Assembly (NCBI RefSeq): GCF_028737195.1
Contig: NZ_JAQZAJ010000001.1
Location: 186,001-250,000, forward strand
DNA from: Pseudovibrio exalbescens
GTDB lineage: Bacteria; Pseudomonadota; Alphaproteobacteria; Rhizobiales; Stappiaceae
Length of the DNA stretch: 64,000 bases
Direction: 5' to 3'
A model generated the notes under the pieces. It did no database searches and had not been told where the DNA came from. It worked only from the letters and a program-made list of their open reading frames with translations. Positions 26,334 through 34,747 of this stretch are shown in pieces (position 1 is the first letter of the stretch; every line of letters begins with the position of its first letter). The translations under genes were made by a program, and so were the position numbers.

Positions 26334-29300
26334 GTGTCATGCAGAAGTCAGCATGCACAACCTATCGTTAGCTGGTTATCATCTGGATCGATTCGAGTTT
26401 TTTTCAATCGGGCCGAAACAAGGAATTTAACGCTGTTAAAGAGGCTAGGCAGAAGGCGGGAAAGGATACAGCGCCAGAAAAAAGCCAGTTGGCGCCGACG
26501 GGCTCTCGTTGGCATTGGTGCGATCCTGATCGTCCTCGTGGTTGGGTTTGTTGTACGTGCCGCTTCCGGGCCAATCAATATGGCCTTTTTGGTGGAGTGG
26601 GCTCTGGGCCAGTTGGAAGACGGCCCAATCAACTTGCAGGTAGGGGCCGCGCGGTTGGATCTTTCATCCGGCGAAGCGGTCATCATTCTGGAAGAATCTG
26701 TGATTTCGGTTGCGGGCACCTCTTCAGCAGAGGTGTTGTTGCCGCGCACGGAGATCGATGTCAGCCTTGTCAGCTTGCTTACCGGCAACGTGGAGGTAAC
26801 GGGGGTACGCCTTGACCGCCCAAGTGCTGATCTGTTTATCGGAGGCCGCAGCGCACCGCTGCCAAAACTGCAGAGCCAGGTCGTTGCCATCGACAAGTTC
26901 AGCATCCTGCTAGCGGAAGAACTCAGACGCCGTAACCTGCAAAGCGTCACGGTGACCAATGGCGCGGTGACGATCAGCAGCGCTACCGGCGAGTTCAACG
27001 CAGACGGAATTGATGCCGTTTTTGAAGTGCTTGACGAGGTTTCCTTTCAGATTGAGTCAAGTCTTTCGGGCGAACAGGGCCGTTGGTCTTGGAACATGCG
27101 GCGGAAGGTCTCTCCGGAGACGGGTGAGCGGTCCATTTCTGTCGAGATGGACGGTGTTGCCATCGGTGATCTGCTGCCCAGTAATGTGGACCTTCCGCTC
27201 GACAAGGGGCGGGGGACGCCGCTTTTCGCAAATGCCGAGGCTGTGTTGACGCCCGCGGGTTCCTTCAAGGAGGCCGAATTGCGGCTGCGAACCGGTCGTA
27301 TTCGCGTGCATCTGACAGATGCGGATGTGAACCTCGACGAAGTATTCATCAGCTTGAAGGTGCTGCGAGACGAGCCTGAAATCCTGATCGGGCGTTCTTA
27401 TTTCGTGCGTGGGCAAACGCGCGCTGTGTTTGGTGGTGTAGTCAATCCCCCAGCCTTTTCGGGCGCGCCTTGGACCTACTCACTTGGTTCGCGGGAGGTC
27501 GTCGTTGCGCCAAGCGACGTGAACGCACCGCCGACCATTTTCATTGACGCTTATGTCGATGGACGCATCGACATGAACCAGAAGACCCTATTCATTGATG
27601 CGGCGCGCCTGTTGGGCTTGAGTGCTGACATCAACGTGGCAGGGTCTTTGTACTTCGGGGATGATGGCCCCTGGCTGGCCTTGTCATTGGTTGCACCGCG
27701 GCTGACGGCAGCGCAGGTTCTGCAATTGTGGCCTGTTCCTGTGGTGGCAAAAACGCGTCATTGGTTGGTGGAGCACATAAAAGCCGGTGCCGTTGAGAAC
27801 CTTCGGCTTGATTTAGGACTCGGGCCCGCTTCTTTTGATGGCAATCCGGACAACCGGGGCTGGGTTGGCGATGCCGTTACAGCCAGCTTTGACATCAACG
27901 ATGCGGCGCTTGCCACTCTGGATAGCTTACCGATCGCTTCGAACCTGAGCGGCACTGGACGGATCGAGAATGAAACCCTGATTGTGGAAGCCAAAGACGG
28001 TGAGTTCCGCATGCAGGATGGCAAGATCATCCATGTCGATGAGGTAACTTACAAGACACTGAACCTTGCTTTGAGGCCTGAGCGGTCTCACGATCTGTCC
28101 TTGGTAATTGATGGGGCCGCTGCTGATCTTGGTGTGTTGGTCAATGCGGAGCCGTTCCGGGCGCTTGAGCGCCTCAAGCTCGTCCCCAGCGATTTGACTG
28201 GTGCTGGCAAGCTGAAGGTCGAGGCCGCGTTCCCGGTACAAGACGACATCAGCTTTGATGACGTCGTATGGCGGGCAGAGCTTGAGACCAAAGGGTTTTC
28301 CAGCAGCCGCGAGATTGGTGATCAGATTATCTCTGAGGCTGATCTGGTTGTTGTTGCAAACAAGGAGTCCGTTACCGTTCAAGGGGCCGGCAAGCTGAAC
28401 GGCCTTCAGGCACAAATTGATCTTGAAAGCCCGATGGACGGCGTGGAAGGCCATTCACGGCAAGGCATTGTGCTTGATGCAACGGTTGATGCGCTTGCTG
28501 AGCAGGGGCTCGATCTTTCACAGTTCCTGAGCGGGCCACTTCAGATTGAGCTTTCAGAGGTTGATGGGACAAAGGTGTATCGTCTGAACCTGACGCGCAC
28601 GACCATCAATCTGGACCCCGTTGGATGGACAAAGGCTTCTGGCGTGAAGGCAGAGGCCCGTTTTCGCATGTTGGAATCCGACAGCGGGCGCACCATTCAT
28701 AACTTTGCGCTGCTATCGGACGGCGTGGAAATTCGCGGAAATGCTAAACTCAGCAATGATGGCGAGTTGGAATTTGCCGATTTCTCGCAGTTCAATCTGC
28801 GCCCGAATGATGAGGTTGAAGTCAGCATTCGCCATGATGCAAGGCGCGGATACGACGTTGATGTACGCGCCCAACGCCTTGACGGGCGCGGTATACTCAA
28901 ACGCTTCAAGTCCGCAGGCACAGGTGAGGCCTCAAATGCCAGTTCAGGCGCGGATAGCAATGAACCCCTTCGGGTGAATGTTCAGCTTCGCAATGTCACT
29001 GGGTTTGGCGGTGTGTTGGCGAGCCAGCTGGACGGCACGATTTCTCTTCTGGGCGATACCCTTCAGAGCATGGATCTTTCGGGGCAGACCTCGCAGCGAA
29101 ATCCGTTCAAGTTTGACCTCAAGCCGTCAGAGCGGGGCAAGCGCCTGTCTCTCAATGTACAGAATGTTGGGGAACTGTTGAAGTTTGCCGACCTGTTTGC
29201 CCGAATGCGCGGTGGTTTTGCGTTCGGTCAGGTGGATATGCCCGCAGAGCGGCAATGGCAAGGCAATGTCGTCATCAAGGATTTCTCGATTACGGAAGAT

Positions 29301-29747
29301 CCAGCCATTCAGGCTTTGGCGAAGTCACGCCAGCGCAATTCAGCTTATCGCCGTGGCGAACCTGATTCAGCGATGTCGACTGTTGCCAGAAGTGGAGAGG
29401 CGTCCTTCAACCGCATGGGCATAGAGTTCAACCGCAATGGAGATATCCTGTATCTGACACGTGGTGTGCTCGCAGGTGCCATTATTGGCGGTACTGTTGA
29501 GGGGACAGCGAACCTCTCTTCCAAGCAGCTGGACATGACCGGTACCTTTGTACCTGCCTACAGCATCAACAACTTCCTCTCGAAAGTTCCGATCCTTGGA
29601 CTGGCCCTCGGTGGAGGCTCCGGTGACGGTGGCTTGTTCGGTGTGACCTACAAAATGACGGGGAGCTTTGAGGATCCTAAGTTCACCATCAACCCGGTTT
29701 CAGCGATCGCACCCGGTATTTTCAGGAAGATCTTTGAGTTCCAATAG
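26334..29747 (+). CDS. Large AsmA-like/DUF3971 membrane-anchored protein
   Basis: 1137 residues. A basic N-terminus and one membrane helix (about residues 56-76, RALVGIGAILIVLVVGFVV) precede a very long beta-rich periplasmic region. The C-terminal block (PAYSINNFLSKVPILGLALGGGSG through FGVTYKMTGSFEDPKFTINP) is the AsmA-like C-terminal signature found in DUF3971 and YhdP-type proteins. Such proteins resemble bridge-like lipid transporters linking inner and outer membranes in E. coli (YhdP, TamB, YdbH). Transfer of phospholipid is inferred, not shown. The start is uncertain: GTG 26334 is the only standard start before the membrane helix, with a weak AGAAG upstream. Confidence 0.85.
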   Translation: MSCRSQHAQPIVSWLSSGSIRVFFNRAETRNLTLLKRLGRRRERIQRQKKASWRRRALVGIGAILIVLVVGFVVRAASGPINMAFLVEWALGQLEDGPINLQVGAARLDLSSGEAVIILEESVISVAGTSSAEVLLPRTEIDVSLVSLLTGNVEVTGVRLDRPSADLFIGGRSAPLPKLQSQVVAIDKFSILLAEELRRRNLQSVTVTNGAVTISSATGEFNADGIDAVFEVLDEVSFQIESSLSGEQGRWSWNMRRKVSPETGERSISVEMDGVAIGDLLPSNVDLPLDKGRGTPLFANAEAVLTPAGSFKEAELRLRTGRIRVHLTDADVNLDEVFISLKVLRDEPEILIGRSYFVRGQTRAVFGGVVNPPAFSGAPWTYSLGSREVVVAPSDVNAPPTIFIDAYVDGRIDMNQKTLFIDAARLLGLSADINVAGSLYFGDDGPWLALSLVAPRLTAAQVLQLWPVPVVAKTRHWLVEHIKAGAVENLRLDLGLGPASFDGNPDNRGWVGDAVTASFDINDAALATLDSLPIASNLSGTGRIENETLIVEAKDGEFRMQDGKIIHVDEVTYKTLNLALRPERSHDLSLVIDGAAADLGVLVNAEPFRALERLKLVPSDLTGAGKLKVEAAFPVQDDISFDDVVWRAELETKGFSSSREIGDQIISEADLVVVANKESVTVQGAGKLNGLQAQIDLESPMDGVEGHSRQGIVLDATVDALAEQGLDLSQFLSGPLQIELSEVDGTKVYRLNLTRTTINLDPVGWTKASGVKAEARFRMLESDSGRTIHNFALLSDGVEIRGNAKLSNDGELEFADFSQFNLRPNDEVEVSIRHDARRGYDVDVRAQRLDGRGILKRFKSAGTGEASNASSGADSNEPLRVNVQLRNVTGFGGVLASQLDGTISLLGDTLQSMDLSGQTSQRNPFKFDLKPSERGKRLSLNVQNVGELLKFADLFARMRGGFAFGQVDMPAERQWQGNVVIKDFSITEDPAIQALAKSRQRNSAYRRGEPDSAMSTVARSGEASFNRMGIEFNRNGDILYLTRGVLAGAIIGGTVEGTANLSSKQLDMTGTFVPAYSINNFLSKVPILGLALGGGSGDGGLFGVTYKMTGSFEDPKFTINPVSAIAPGIFRKIFEFQ

Positions 29748-29774
29748 GTGAAGCGTTCAGAAAATGAGTCATGA

Positions 29775-29810
29775 AAAAAGGCCAGTCCATTGAGTGGACT
29801 GGCCTTTTTG
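29775..29810 (+). terminator. Bidirectional terminator between the AsmA-like gene and tyrS
   Basis: Perfect 15-bp stem AAAAAGGCCAGTCCA (29775-29789) / TGGACTGGCCTTTTT (29795-29809), loop TTGAG. Confidence 0.95.
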
Positions 29811-29832
29811 TGATTCTGGGTTGCCGCTTGGC

Positions 29833-31086
29833 TTAGGCCGGGCGCATCAGAACGTGCTTTTTCTTGCCCAGCGACAGCTTGATGATGCCGTCCTCGGTAA
29901 GGTCCTGCATGGTCAGGACGCGCTTTTCGTTGGTCTCTACCGCATCGTTAATGCGCACTGCAGAGCCTTTCACGTTGCGGCGGACCTCACCATTCGACTG
30001 GCACAAGCCAGCTGTGACGTAGGCGGAGAGAAGCCCGATACCCGCTTCAAGATCGCCAGCCGGAACCTCGACGGTTGGCAGGCCTGCTGCGCTTTCACCT
30101 TCTTCAAAAGCTTTGCGAGCGGTCTCGGCAGCAGCTTCAGCGGCTTCACGGCCATGTAGCAGAGCTGTAGCCTCTGTCGCCAAAATCTTCTTGGCTTCGT
30201 TGATCTCAGCCCCTTCCAAGGCGGCGAGGCGGGAGATCTCGTCCATTGGAAGAATTGTGAAGAGCTTCAGGAAGCGCTCCACATCGCTGTCTTCCGTGTT
30301 GCGCCAGAACTGCCAATAGTCATAGGGAGACAGCATGTCCGCGTTGAGCCAAACAGCGCCATCGGCGGTCTTGCCCATCTTTGCCCCCGAAGCGGTTGTG
30401 AGCAGCGGTGTGGTGAGCGCAAAAAACTCCGTTTCGGTCATGCGGCGGCCGAGATCCACGCCGGAAAGAATGTTGCCCCACTGGTCAGAGCCGCCCATCT
30501 GCAGTCGGCAGCCTGTGCGGTTGAAGAGTTCCACGAAGTCATATCCCTGCAAGAGCATGTAGTTGAACTCGAGGAAGGAGAGGTGCTGCTCGCGTTCCAA
30601 GCGCAGGCGCACGCTGTCGCGCTGGATCATTTGGTTGACGGAGAAGTGTCGACCCACATCCCGCAGAAATTCCAGATAGTTCAGTTTCAACAACCATTCG
30701 GCGTTATCGAGCATTACAGCGTCGGTAGGACCATCACCAAATGTCAGGAACTTTTCGAAGACTGTTTTGATGCCAGCCTTGTTCGCCTCGATGGTTTCGT
30801 CAGAGAGCACCTTGCGGCTTTCGTCCTTGCCAGTTGGGTCGCCGACGCGTGTGGTGCCACCACCCATGAGGGTGATTGGACGGTGACCCGTCTTTTGGAA
30901 CCAATAGAGCATCATGATCTGCACCAAAGAGCCCACATGCAGGCTGGTAGCGGTGCAGTCGAAGCCGATATAGGCGGTTACGGTTTCGCTTGCGAGGAGC
31001 TTGTCCAGCCCGTCGGCATCGGACAACTGGTGAATGAAGCCTCGCTCATCGAGGACCCGCATGAATTCGGATTTATAGTCGCTCAT
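29833..31086 (-). CDS. tyrS: Tyrosyl-tRNA synthetase
   Basis: 417 residues, class I synthetase charging tRNA-Tyr. The HIGH-equivalent is HVGS in [16 protein letters not shown], and KMSKS is [22 protein letters not shown] and GGSDQWGNI form the tyrosine and tRNA pockets. The C-terminal S4-like RNA-binding domain carries [15 protein letters not shown]. Length is standard. It is transcribed alone on the minus strand; its upstream region is shared with the binding-protein gene. Confidence 0.97.
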   Translation of the reverse strand: MSDYKSEFMRVLDERGFIHQLSDADGLDKLLASETVTAYIGFDCTATSLHVGSLVQIMMLYWFQKTGHRPITLMGGGTTRVGDPTGKDESRKVLSDETIEANKAGIKTVFEKFLTFGDGPTDAVMLDNAEWLLKLNYLEFLRDVGRHFSVNQMIQRDSVRLRLEREQHLSFLEFNYMLLQGYDFVELFNRTGCRLQMGGSDQWGNILSGVDLGRRMTETEFFALTTPLLTTASGAKMGKTADGAVWLNADMLSPYDYWQFWRNTEDSDVERFLKLFTILPMDEISRLAALEGAEINEAKKILATEATALLHGREAAEAAAETARKAFEEGESAAGLPTVEVPAGDLEAGIGLLSAYVTAGLCQSNGEVRRNVKGSAVRINDAVETNEKRVLTMQDLTEDGIIKLSLGKKKHVLMRPA

Positions 31087-31582
31087 TTCCCAAACCTGTT
31101 TTGCAAAGACGTGACCAGCCTCCTCGGGCGTAAGTCGTTGTGCGTTCTATAAAGGAGAATGTTTTGGGTTGCATCCGTTTTTGCGGCCAGTCCAACGGTC
31201 TGCCCGGCAAAGCTTTCCCAATCTCGAAGAGTTTCCAAAATGAGATCTAGTATGTTTCAAAATGATAGAGGTTGGCTCCATATTGACCACGTTAAAATGA
31301 CCAATTGTTTCTAATGGAAGCTCTGAAACTGATTCTGCGGAATTTGGGCTGTGAAAAAATGTTGAGGCAACTTCGAATTATTCGCCAGACTGAAGGGGGA
31401 TGAGCCTGATATCCGGCATAATCTCAGGATAAATTGCAAGTTGCCGGAGCCGGCAAAAATAACGTTGTGCGCTTTGCAATTTATCTTTGAAATATCAGCG
31501 CTTTGGCGGTCTAGTTCAACTCATGTCGTGGCCGAAACTGCGCTTCAAGCGCTCGCCGCAAATCCAGACAAGGGGATACAAA
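31087..31582. other. Divergent region tyrS / amino-acid binding protein gene
   Basis: 496 bases. On the plus side it contains the nested inverted repeats at 31429-31484. The remainder shows no ORF of note; promoters for both genes must lie here but none is unambiguous. Confidence 0.5.
31429..31484 (+). repeat. Nested inverted repeats in the leader of the binding-protein gene
   Basis: Outer arms ATAAATTGCAA (31429-31439) and TTGCAATTTAT (31474-31484) are perfect 11-bp complements. Inside them TTGCCGG (31441-31447) pairs with CCGGCAA (31450-31456). The structure ends about 100 bases before the ATG. It may be an operator or an RNA regulatory stem; it resembles no riboswitch I know. Confidence 0.7.
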
Positions 31583-32362
31583 ATGAAAAAGAATTGGGCA
31601 CTGGCAGCGACCGCTTTGGTAGCTCTGACTATTGCAGGTGGCGCTCAGGCAAAAGAGTGGACAAAGGTGCGGATTGCAACCGAAGCCTCTTACCCTCCGT
31701 TTGCATACACCACGCCTGCAGGTGAGTTGGCTGGCTTTGAGATCGAACTTGGCAATGCCATGTGCGAAGCAGCCAAGGTTGAATGCGAGTGGTTCCCAGT
31801 GGATTGGGAAGGCCTCATTCCTGGCCTGATCGCGAACAAGTATGATGCAATCATGGCTTCCATGTCTTCAACTGAAGAGCGCAAGCAATTCATCGACTTC
31901 TCCGAAAAGTACTATCAGACCCCTCCAGGGATCGCAGTTTTGAAAGACAGCGATATTGCGGAGGCAACGCCAGAGGCTCTTGATGGGCTGTACCTTGGTG
32001 TTCAGGTAGGTACGACCCACGCGATCTTTGCTGAAGAGAAGTTCGAAGGTTCTTCCATCACAACCTACCCAAGTGCAGACGAGTACAAGCTCGATCTTGA
32101 AGGGGGCCGTGTAGACGCGGTGATCGATGACGTTGTTGTGCTGTCTGACTGGCTGAAGTCTGAAGATGGTGCCTGCTGCAAGCTGCTTGGCACAATGGCA
32201 CCAGTCCCTGAAATTCATGGTGAAGGCGTTGGCGTTGGTATGCGTCAGGGCGAGGCGGAGCTGAACGCACTGTTCTCCAAGGCCGTGAAGGACCTGCGTG
32301 AGAGCGGGAAGTATCAGGAAATCGCCGCGAAGTACTTCGATTTTGACGTATATGGCGAATGA
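31583..32362 (+). CDS. Amino-acid ABC transporter substrate-binding protein
   Basis: 259 residues with a clear signal peptide (MKKNWALAATALVALTIAGG-AQA). The mature protein is a family-3 periplasmic binding protein: VRIATEASYPPFAYTTPAGELAGFEIEL, DWEGLIPGLIANKYDAIMASM, and GVQVGTTHAIFAEE. These resemble Lys/Arg/ornithine or octopine/histidine binding proteins; the ligand cannot be fixed. ATG 31583 has AAGGGGA eight bases upstream; an earlier ATG (31487) lies in the structured leader. There are no permease or ATPase genes beside it and a strong terminator follows, so it is an orphan subunit that must work with a transporter encoded elsewhere. Confidence 0.93.
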   Translation: MKKNWALAATALVALTIAGGAQAKEWTKVRIATEASYPPFAYTTPAGELAGFEIELGNAMCEAAKVECEWFPVDWEGLIPGLIANKYDAIMASMSSTEERKQFIDFSEKYYQTPPGIAVLKDSDIAEATPEALDGLYLGVQVGTTHAIFAEEKFEGSSITTYPSADEYKLDLEGGRVDAVIDDVVVLSDWLKSEDGACCKLLGTMAPVPEIHGEGVGVGMRQGEAELNALFSKAVKDLRESGKYQEIAAKYFDFDVYGE

Positions 32363-32388
32363 TCTGAAATTGCGCGTGTAGTCATTCT

Positions 32389-32417
32389 AAAAAGGCGGTG
32401 GGTGCACCGCCTTTTTT
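32389..32417 (+). terminator. Bidirectional terminator, binding-protein gene / nucleotidyltransferase gene
   Basis: AAAAAGGCGGTG (32389-32400) / CACCGCCTTTTT (32405-32416), loop GGTG. The stop codon of the minus-strand gene overlaps the T tract. Confidence 0.93.
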
Positions 32418-32883
32418 ATTGGGTGCTGGCCATGAGGTGATTGAGTGCCAGCGCGCGCTTCTTCGTATCCTTGTTGCGCCCGAACATCTCCAAGATGCTG
32501 ATCATTTCTGTCAGGTCCGGCACCCAAAGCTCAAAATGACCGGCGCAAAAGCGTTGCCGCGTTCTCGGGACCAAAATGTGCCACCCTTCCTTGGTGGCAA
32601 CAGAAAAATCTCCCATGAACTCCAACGGGATCGGCGCTTCCAATTTCAGGAAAATTTTGGAGCGAAAACGGTCGGAGCACCGGTCAGCAACGTTGGGCAA
32701 ATTGAGGCGCTGCTGCAATGCTACTGCATCTCGTTCGGACAACAGTACATCTACGTCTTTCAGTTGGACAGGAACGCCATGAAGGAGCAGCCCCGCGCCT
32801 CCGATGATCCACCAGGGATCCTGACAATGCTTGAGGAGGACAGGGAGGCGGGAAAAGGCTTCTATCTGTTCAGGGGCGAGCAT
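32416..32883 (-). CDS. Small nucleotidyltransferase-fold protein
   Basis: 155 residues. The N-terminal region carries the polymerase-beta-type signature hG[GS]-x(13)-DhDh: IIGGAGLLLHG...KDVDVLL with D43 and D45. The third carboxylate is probably E88 in IPLEFMGDF. All three catalytic acids are thus present. The family includes MNT/AbiEii-like toxins and aminoglycoside or lincosamide nucleotidyltransferases; no large substrate domain is present. Its ATG overlaps the end of the upstream VOC gene by 14 bases, implying translational coupling. Substrate unknown; a role in resistance or toxin action is only a possibility. Confidence 0.72.
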   Translation of the reverse strand: MLAPEQIEAFSRLPVLLKHCQDPWWIIGGAGLLLHGVPVQLKDVDVLLSERDAVALQQRLNLPNVADRCSDRFRSKIFLKLEAPIPLEFMGDFSVATKEGWHILVPRTRQRFCAGHFELWVPDLTEMISILEMFGRNKDTKKRALALNHLMASTQ

Positions 32884-33286
32884 CAGGTATTGTTTCCGCC
32901 TCGTTGGGAACTCGACCGAACTTCAGCAAATTCCCATGCGGATCGTGAATGTAGAACTCTTTCATGTTCCAAGGGCGCAGTTCAAAGCTCGATAGTCTGG
33001 GCTCTGAAGCCCCATCTTTTGAAAGGCCCGCTTTGGTGAACTCCTGGTAGAGGTTATCTATACCTTGGCCGCGGACATAGAGGCTGGAGTTGTTGCAGAT
33101 TTCCTTATTGCGGCAGAGCCAGAAGTGGATCTCCCAGGTCTTGCGGCGCAGGATCAATGTGTTCTGATCCTCATAGATGACACGGTCGAAGCCAAGCATG
33201 CCTTGATAGAAGGTTTTGGTCTCGGAAAGATTTAAGGACGGTAAGTTGGGAAGGACTTCAATTTCCTGGTCAGCTGTCTGGTTCAA
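32870..33286 (-). CDS. VOC-family (bleomycin-resistance/glyoxalase-like) protein
   Basis: 138 residues. VOC proteins have paired beta-alpha-beta-beta-beta modules and bind metals or drugs. Here LPSLNLSETKTFYQGMLGF begins the first module and FYIHDPHGNLLKFGR the last, the pattern seen in bleomycin-resistance-like proteins. The start is TTG 33286 with AGAAGG upstream; no in-frame ATG is near. The nucleotidyltransferase gene overlaps its 3' end, so both are probably one transcript. A hairpin terminator facing the minus strand lies 138 bases upstream. Ligand unknown. Confidence 0.82.
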   Translation of the reverse strand: MNQTADQEIEVLPNLPSLNLSETKTFYQGMLGFDRVIYEDQNTLILRRKTWEIHFWLCRNKEICNNSSLYVRGQGIDNLYQEFTKAGLSKDGASEPRLSSFELRPWNMKEFYIHDPHGNLLKFGRVPNEAETIPDARP

Positions 33287-33830
33287 TATGATTGCCCTTC
33301 TGCATGAATTTGTAGGTTGAATACCTTAGGCGCGCGTCGCGAAATTTGATAGGGCGCAGCAACAATAACACCCCAGGCCACGGAGGGCAGGGTGGGCAGA
33401 ACATGATAGCAAGTAAAGAAAAACCCCGCTCCCTTCTCGAAGGGAAAGCGGGGTTGTTGTCGTATTCAGGTTGCTGGAGCGCTCGTCAGGTTTGGAAAGC
33501 TTGCTTAGGAAGCTTTGTGTGTGCAGCTCTCAGTTGAACCATTTTACTCAAGGCAGGAACACTGCCAAGCAATATACGTACTTGAATTTCTGTTTCTGCT
33601 GCCGTCGCACTAGAGGTTTCTTCGTGGTGAGCGTTTTAGTGCTCTAGCAGCTGACGTCGGTCTGGTGGTGTCATTCTCTAAACCTCCCGTCTTATAGATT
33701 TGATGTAAGTGGCCCAGACGGGGTTTCAAGGAACTGTAATATTTCGTGAACGAAAAAGTTCTGATCACATCCTTGAATGCTGTGGCGCACCTCATTTGAG
33801 GAGATTGCCTCTGCAGGGCAAAAAGTCAAA
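33287..33830. other. Non-coding stretch between the VOC gene and the IS200-like element
   Basis: About 540 bases without a convincing gene. It holds a minus-strand terminator (33420-33456) and a small dyad AAAGCTT/AAGCTTT (33496-33516). A transcript from the minus strand may end at that terminator, but I cannot identify it. The VOC promoter must lie in the first about 130 bases. Confidence 0.45.
33420..33456 (-). terminator. Orphan minus-strand terminator
   Basis: AACCCCGCT pairs with AGCGGGGTT, with an inner CCCTTC/GAAGGG stem. On the minus strand it is followed by TTTTTCTTT. No recognised minus-strand gene lies immediately upstream; tnpA of the IS is about 440 bases away. Confidence 0.75.
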
Positions 33831-33832
33831 GA

Positions 33833-33851
33833 CCTCCACCAAAGGTGGAGG
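33833..33851 (-). repeat. Right-end hairpin of the IS200-like element
   Basis: Perfect 8-bp palindrome with loop AAA, identical in its stem to the left-end hairpin and in the same orientation. Confidence 0.8.
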
Positions 33852-33855
33852 TTTG

Positions 33856-33898
33856 AAACGCTTCGCTTGGACCACTAAAAGTGGTTTTGCTAGCGTTT
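33856..33898. repeat. Stem-loop overlapping the tnpA stop codon
   Basis: Outer arms AAACGCT (33856-33862) / AGCGTTT (33892-33898) enclose ACCACT (33871-33876) / AGTGGT (33880-33885) followed by TTTT on the plus strand. It could block plus-strand transcription entering tnpA antisense. Confidence 0.6.
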
Positions 33899-34331
33899 AA
33901 TAACTCATATTGAACAGGTCGGCGTAGTCGCTTGCCTTATCCTGCTTTTGTTGATTTTGGATATAGCGTCTAACGACCTGTTCTTGATAGCCCGTGGTCG
34001 AGACGAAATATCCCCGCGCCCAAAAATGATAGCCTTTGTAGCGCCGCTTCCTTGCATACTTATTTGCGACATAAAGCGCCGTCTTACCTTTCAAAAATCC
34101 CACAACATGCGAAACAGAATATTTCGGCGGGATCGAAATCAGCATGTGCACGTGGTCCGGCATCAATTCGCCTTCTTCAATCCGGCAACCTTTTTGCAGC
34201 GCCAACGTGACAAAGCGGTCTTTAAGCTCTCGCCGCAACTCACCATAAAGCCGTTTCGTTCGGTACTTACTCGAAAAGACAACGTGATATTTACAGTCCC
34301 AAGTACTGTGATTAAGGTGGTCCGTATCCAT
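33897..34331 (-). CDS. tnpA: IS200/IS605-family transposase TnpA (Y1 HUH)
   Basis: 144 residues. TnpA cuts single-stranded DNA with one tyrosine. The metal-binding HUH is HVHMLI in MPDHVHMLISIP, and the catalytic Tyr is in GYFVSTTGYQEQVVRRYIQNQ (two Tyr candidates). The family length is about 140-155, so the protein looks intact. The start at 34331 (ATGGATACGG on the minus strand) lies six bases after AGGGAGG, which is buried in the 3' arm of a 12-bp hairpin with a T run. Expression should therefore be low. Confidence 0.93.
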   Translation of the reverse strand: MDTDHLNHSTWDCKYHVVFSSKYRTKRLYGELRRELKDRFVTLALQKGCRIEEGELMPDHVHMLISIPPKYSVSHVVGFLKGKTALYVANKYARKRRYKGYHFWARGYFVSTTGYQEQVVRRYIQNQQKQDKASDYADLFNMSY

Positions 34332-34387
34332 AAAAAACCTCCCTGCTTGCTTCTTTTAAAACCACGCCAATGGTCCAAGCAGGGAGG
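34332..34387 (-). promoter_or_regulatory. 5' hairpin sequestering the tnpA ribosome site
   Basis: CCTCCCTGCTTG (34338-34349) and CAAGCAGGGAGG (34376-34387) are perfect complements. On the minus strand the hairpin ends in TTTTTT directly before the tnpA ATG, so it can act as a transcription terminator and also hide the Shine-Dalgarno GGGAGG. Salmonella IS200 is controlled in this way. Confidence 0.85.
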
Positions 34388-34418
34388 TCTCTTACTGAAA
34401 ATGTAGAACGCGTCCAGT

Positions 34419-34437
34419 CCTCCACCGAAGGTGGAGG
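34419..34437 (-). repeat. Left-end hairpin of the IS200-like element
   Basis: CCTCCACC / GGTGGAGG with loop GAA; the stem equals the right-end hairpin. Confidence 0.8.
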
Positions 34438-34454
34438 TTTACTTGGATGCAAGA

Positions 34455-34480
34455 AAAGCGGCTTAGACAAGCCGCTTTAA
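34455..34480. terminator. Hairpin bordering the IS left end
   Basis: AAAGCGGCTT (34455-34464) / AAGCCGCTTT (34469-34478), loop AGAC: a perfect 10-bp stem. It looks like an intrinsic terminator with a short T run, probably the pre-insertion terminator of a neighbouring transcript, now about 18 bases from the IS hairpin. Confidence 0.6.
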
Positions 34481-34747
34481 AGTCGATGCGGGTCAGTCAG
34501 CCCGGTCAGAAGCTGAAAACCTGAGTTGTTTCTTGCCTGAATCGTGTGACGCGTACGTGACGATTGTGCTCGTGGATCCATGCTTTTGGGCGAGCCGTCA
34601 AGGCGCTTTGGATTTGATCTCATTCGTGCGGTGAGAGCAAAACTGTCTTGCGGCATTGCCGACTTATCTCAGTGCTTTCATGTTGTTAGATGAATGCAGC
34701 GCCACCAACTGGCGACTTGATTTTGCCGCAGGCAGCAGGAGATGACT

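Larger units (their letters stand above)
33830..34442 (-). mobile_element. IS200-type insertion sequence (single tnpA)
   Basis: The element is about 610-620 bases, with tnpA on the minus strand. Matching subterminal hairpins mark both ends: CCTCCACC-AAA-GGTGGAGG (33833-33851, right end) and CCTCCACC-GAA-GGTGGAGG (34419-34437, left end). This is the IS200/IS605 design, in which TnpA recognises single-stranded hairpins rather than terminal inverted repeats. No tnpB is present, which places it in the IS200 group. Exact cleavage sites cannot be set from one copy, so the boundaries are approximate. Confidence 0.85.

Noticed and set aside
33610-33795. 61-residue minus-strand ORF
   Set aside because: No ribosome site, no recognisable similarity, and it ends among unexplained non-coding sequence; too weak to call.
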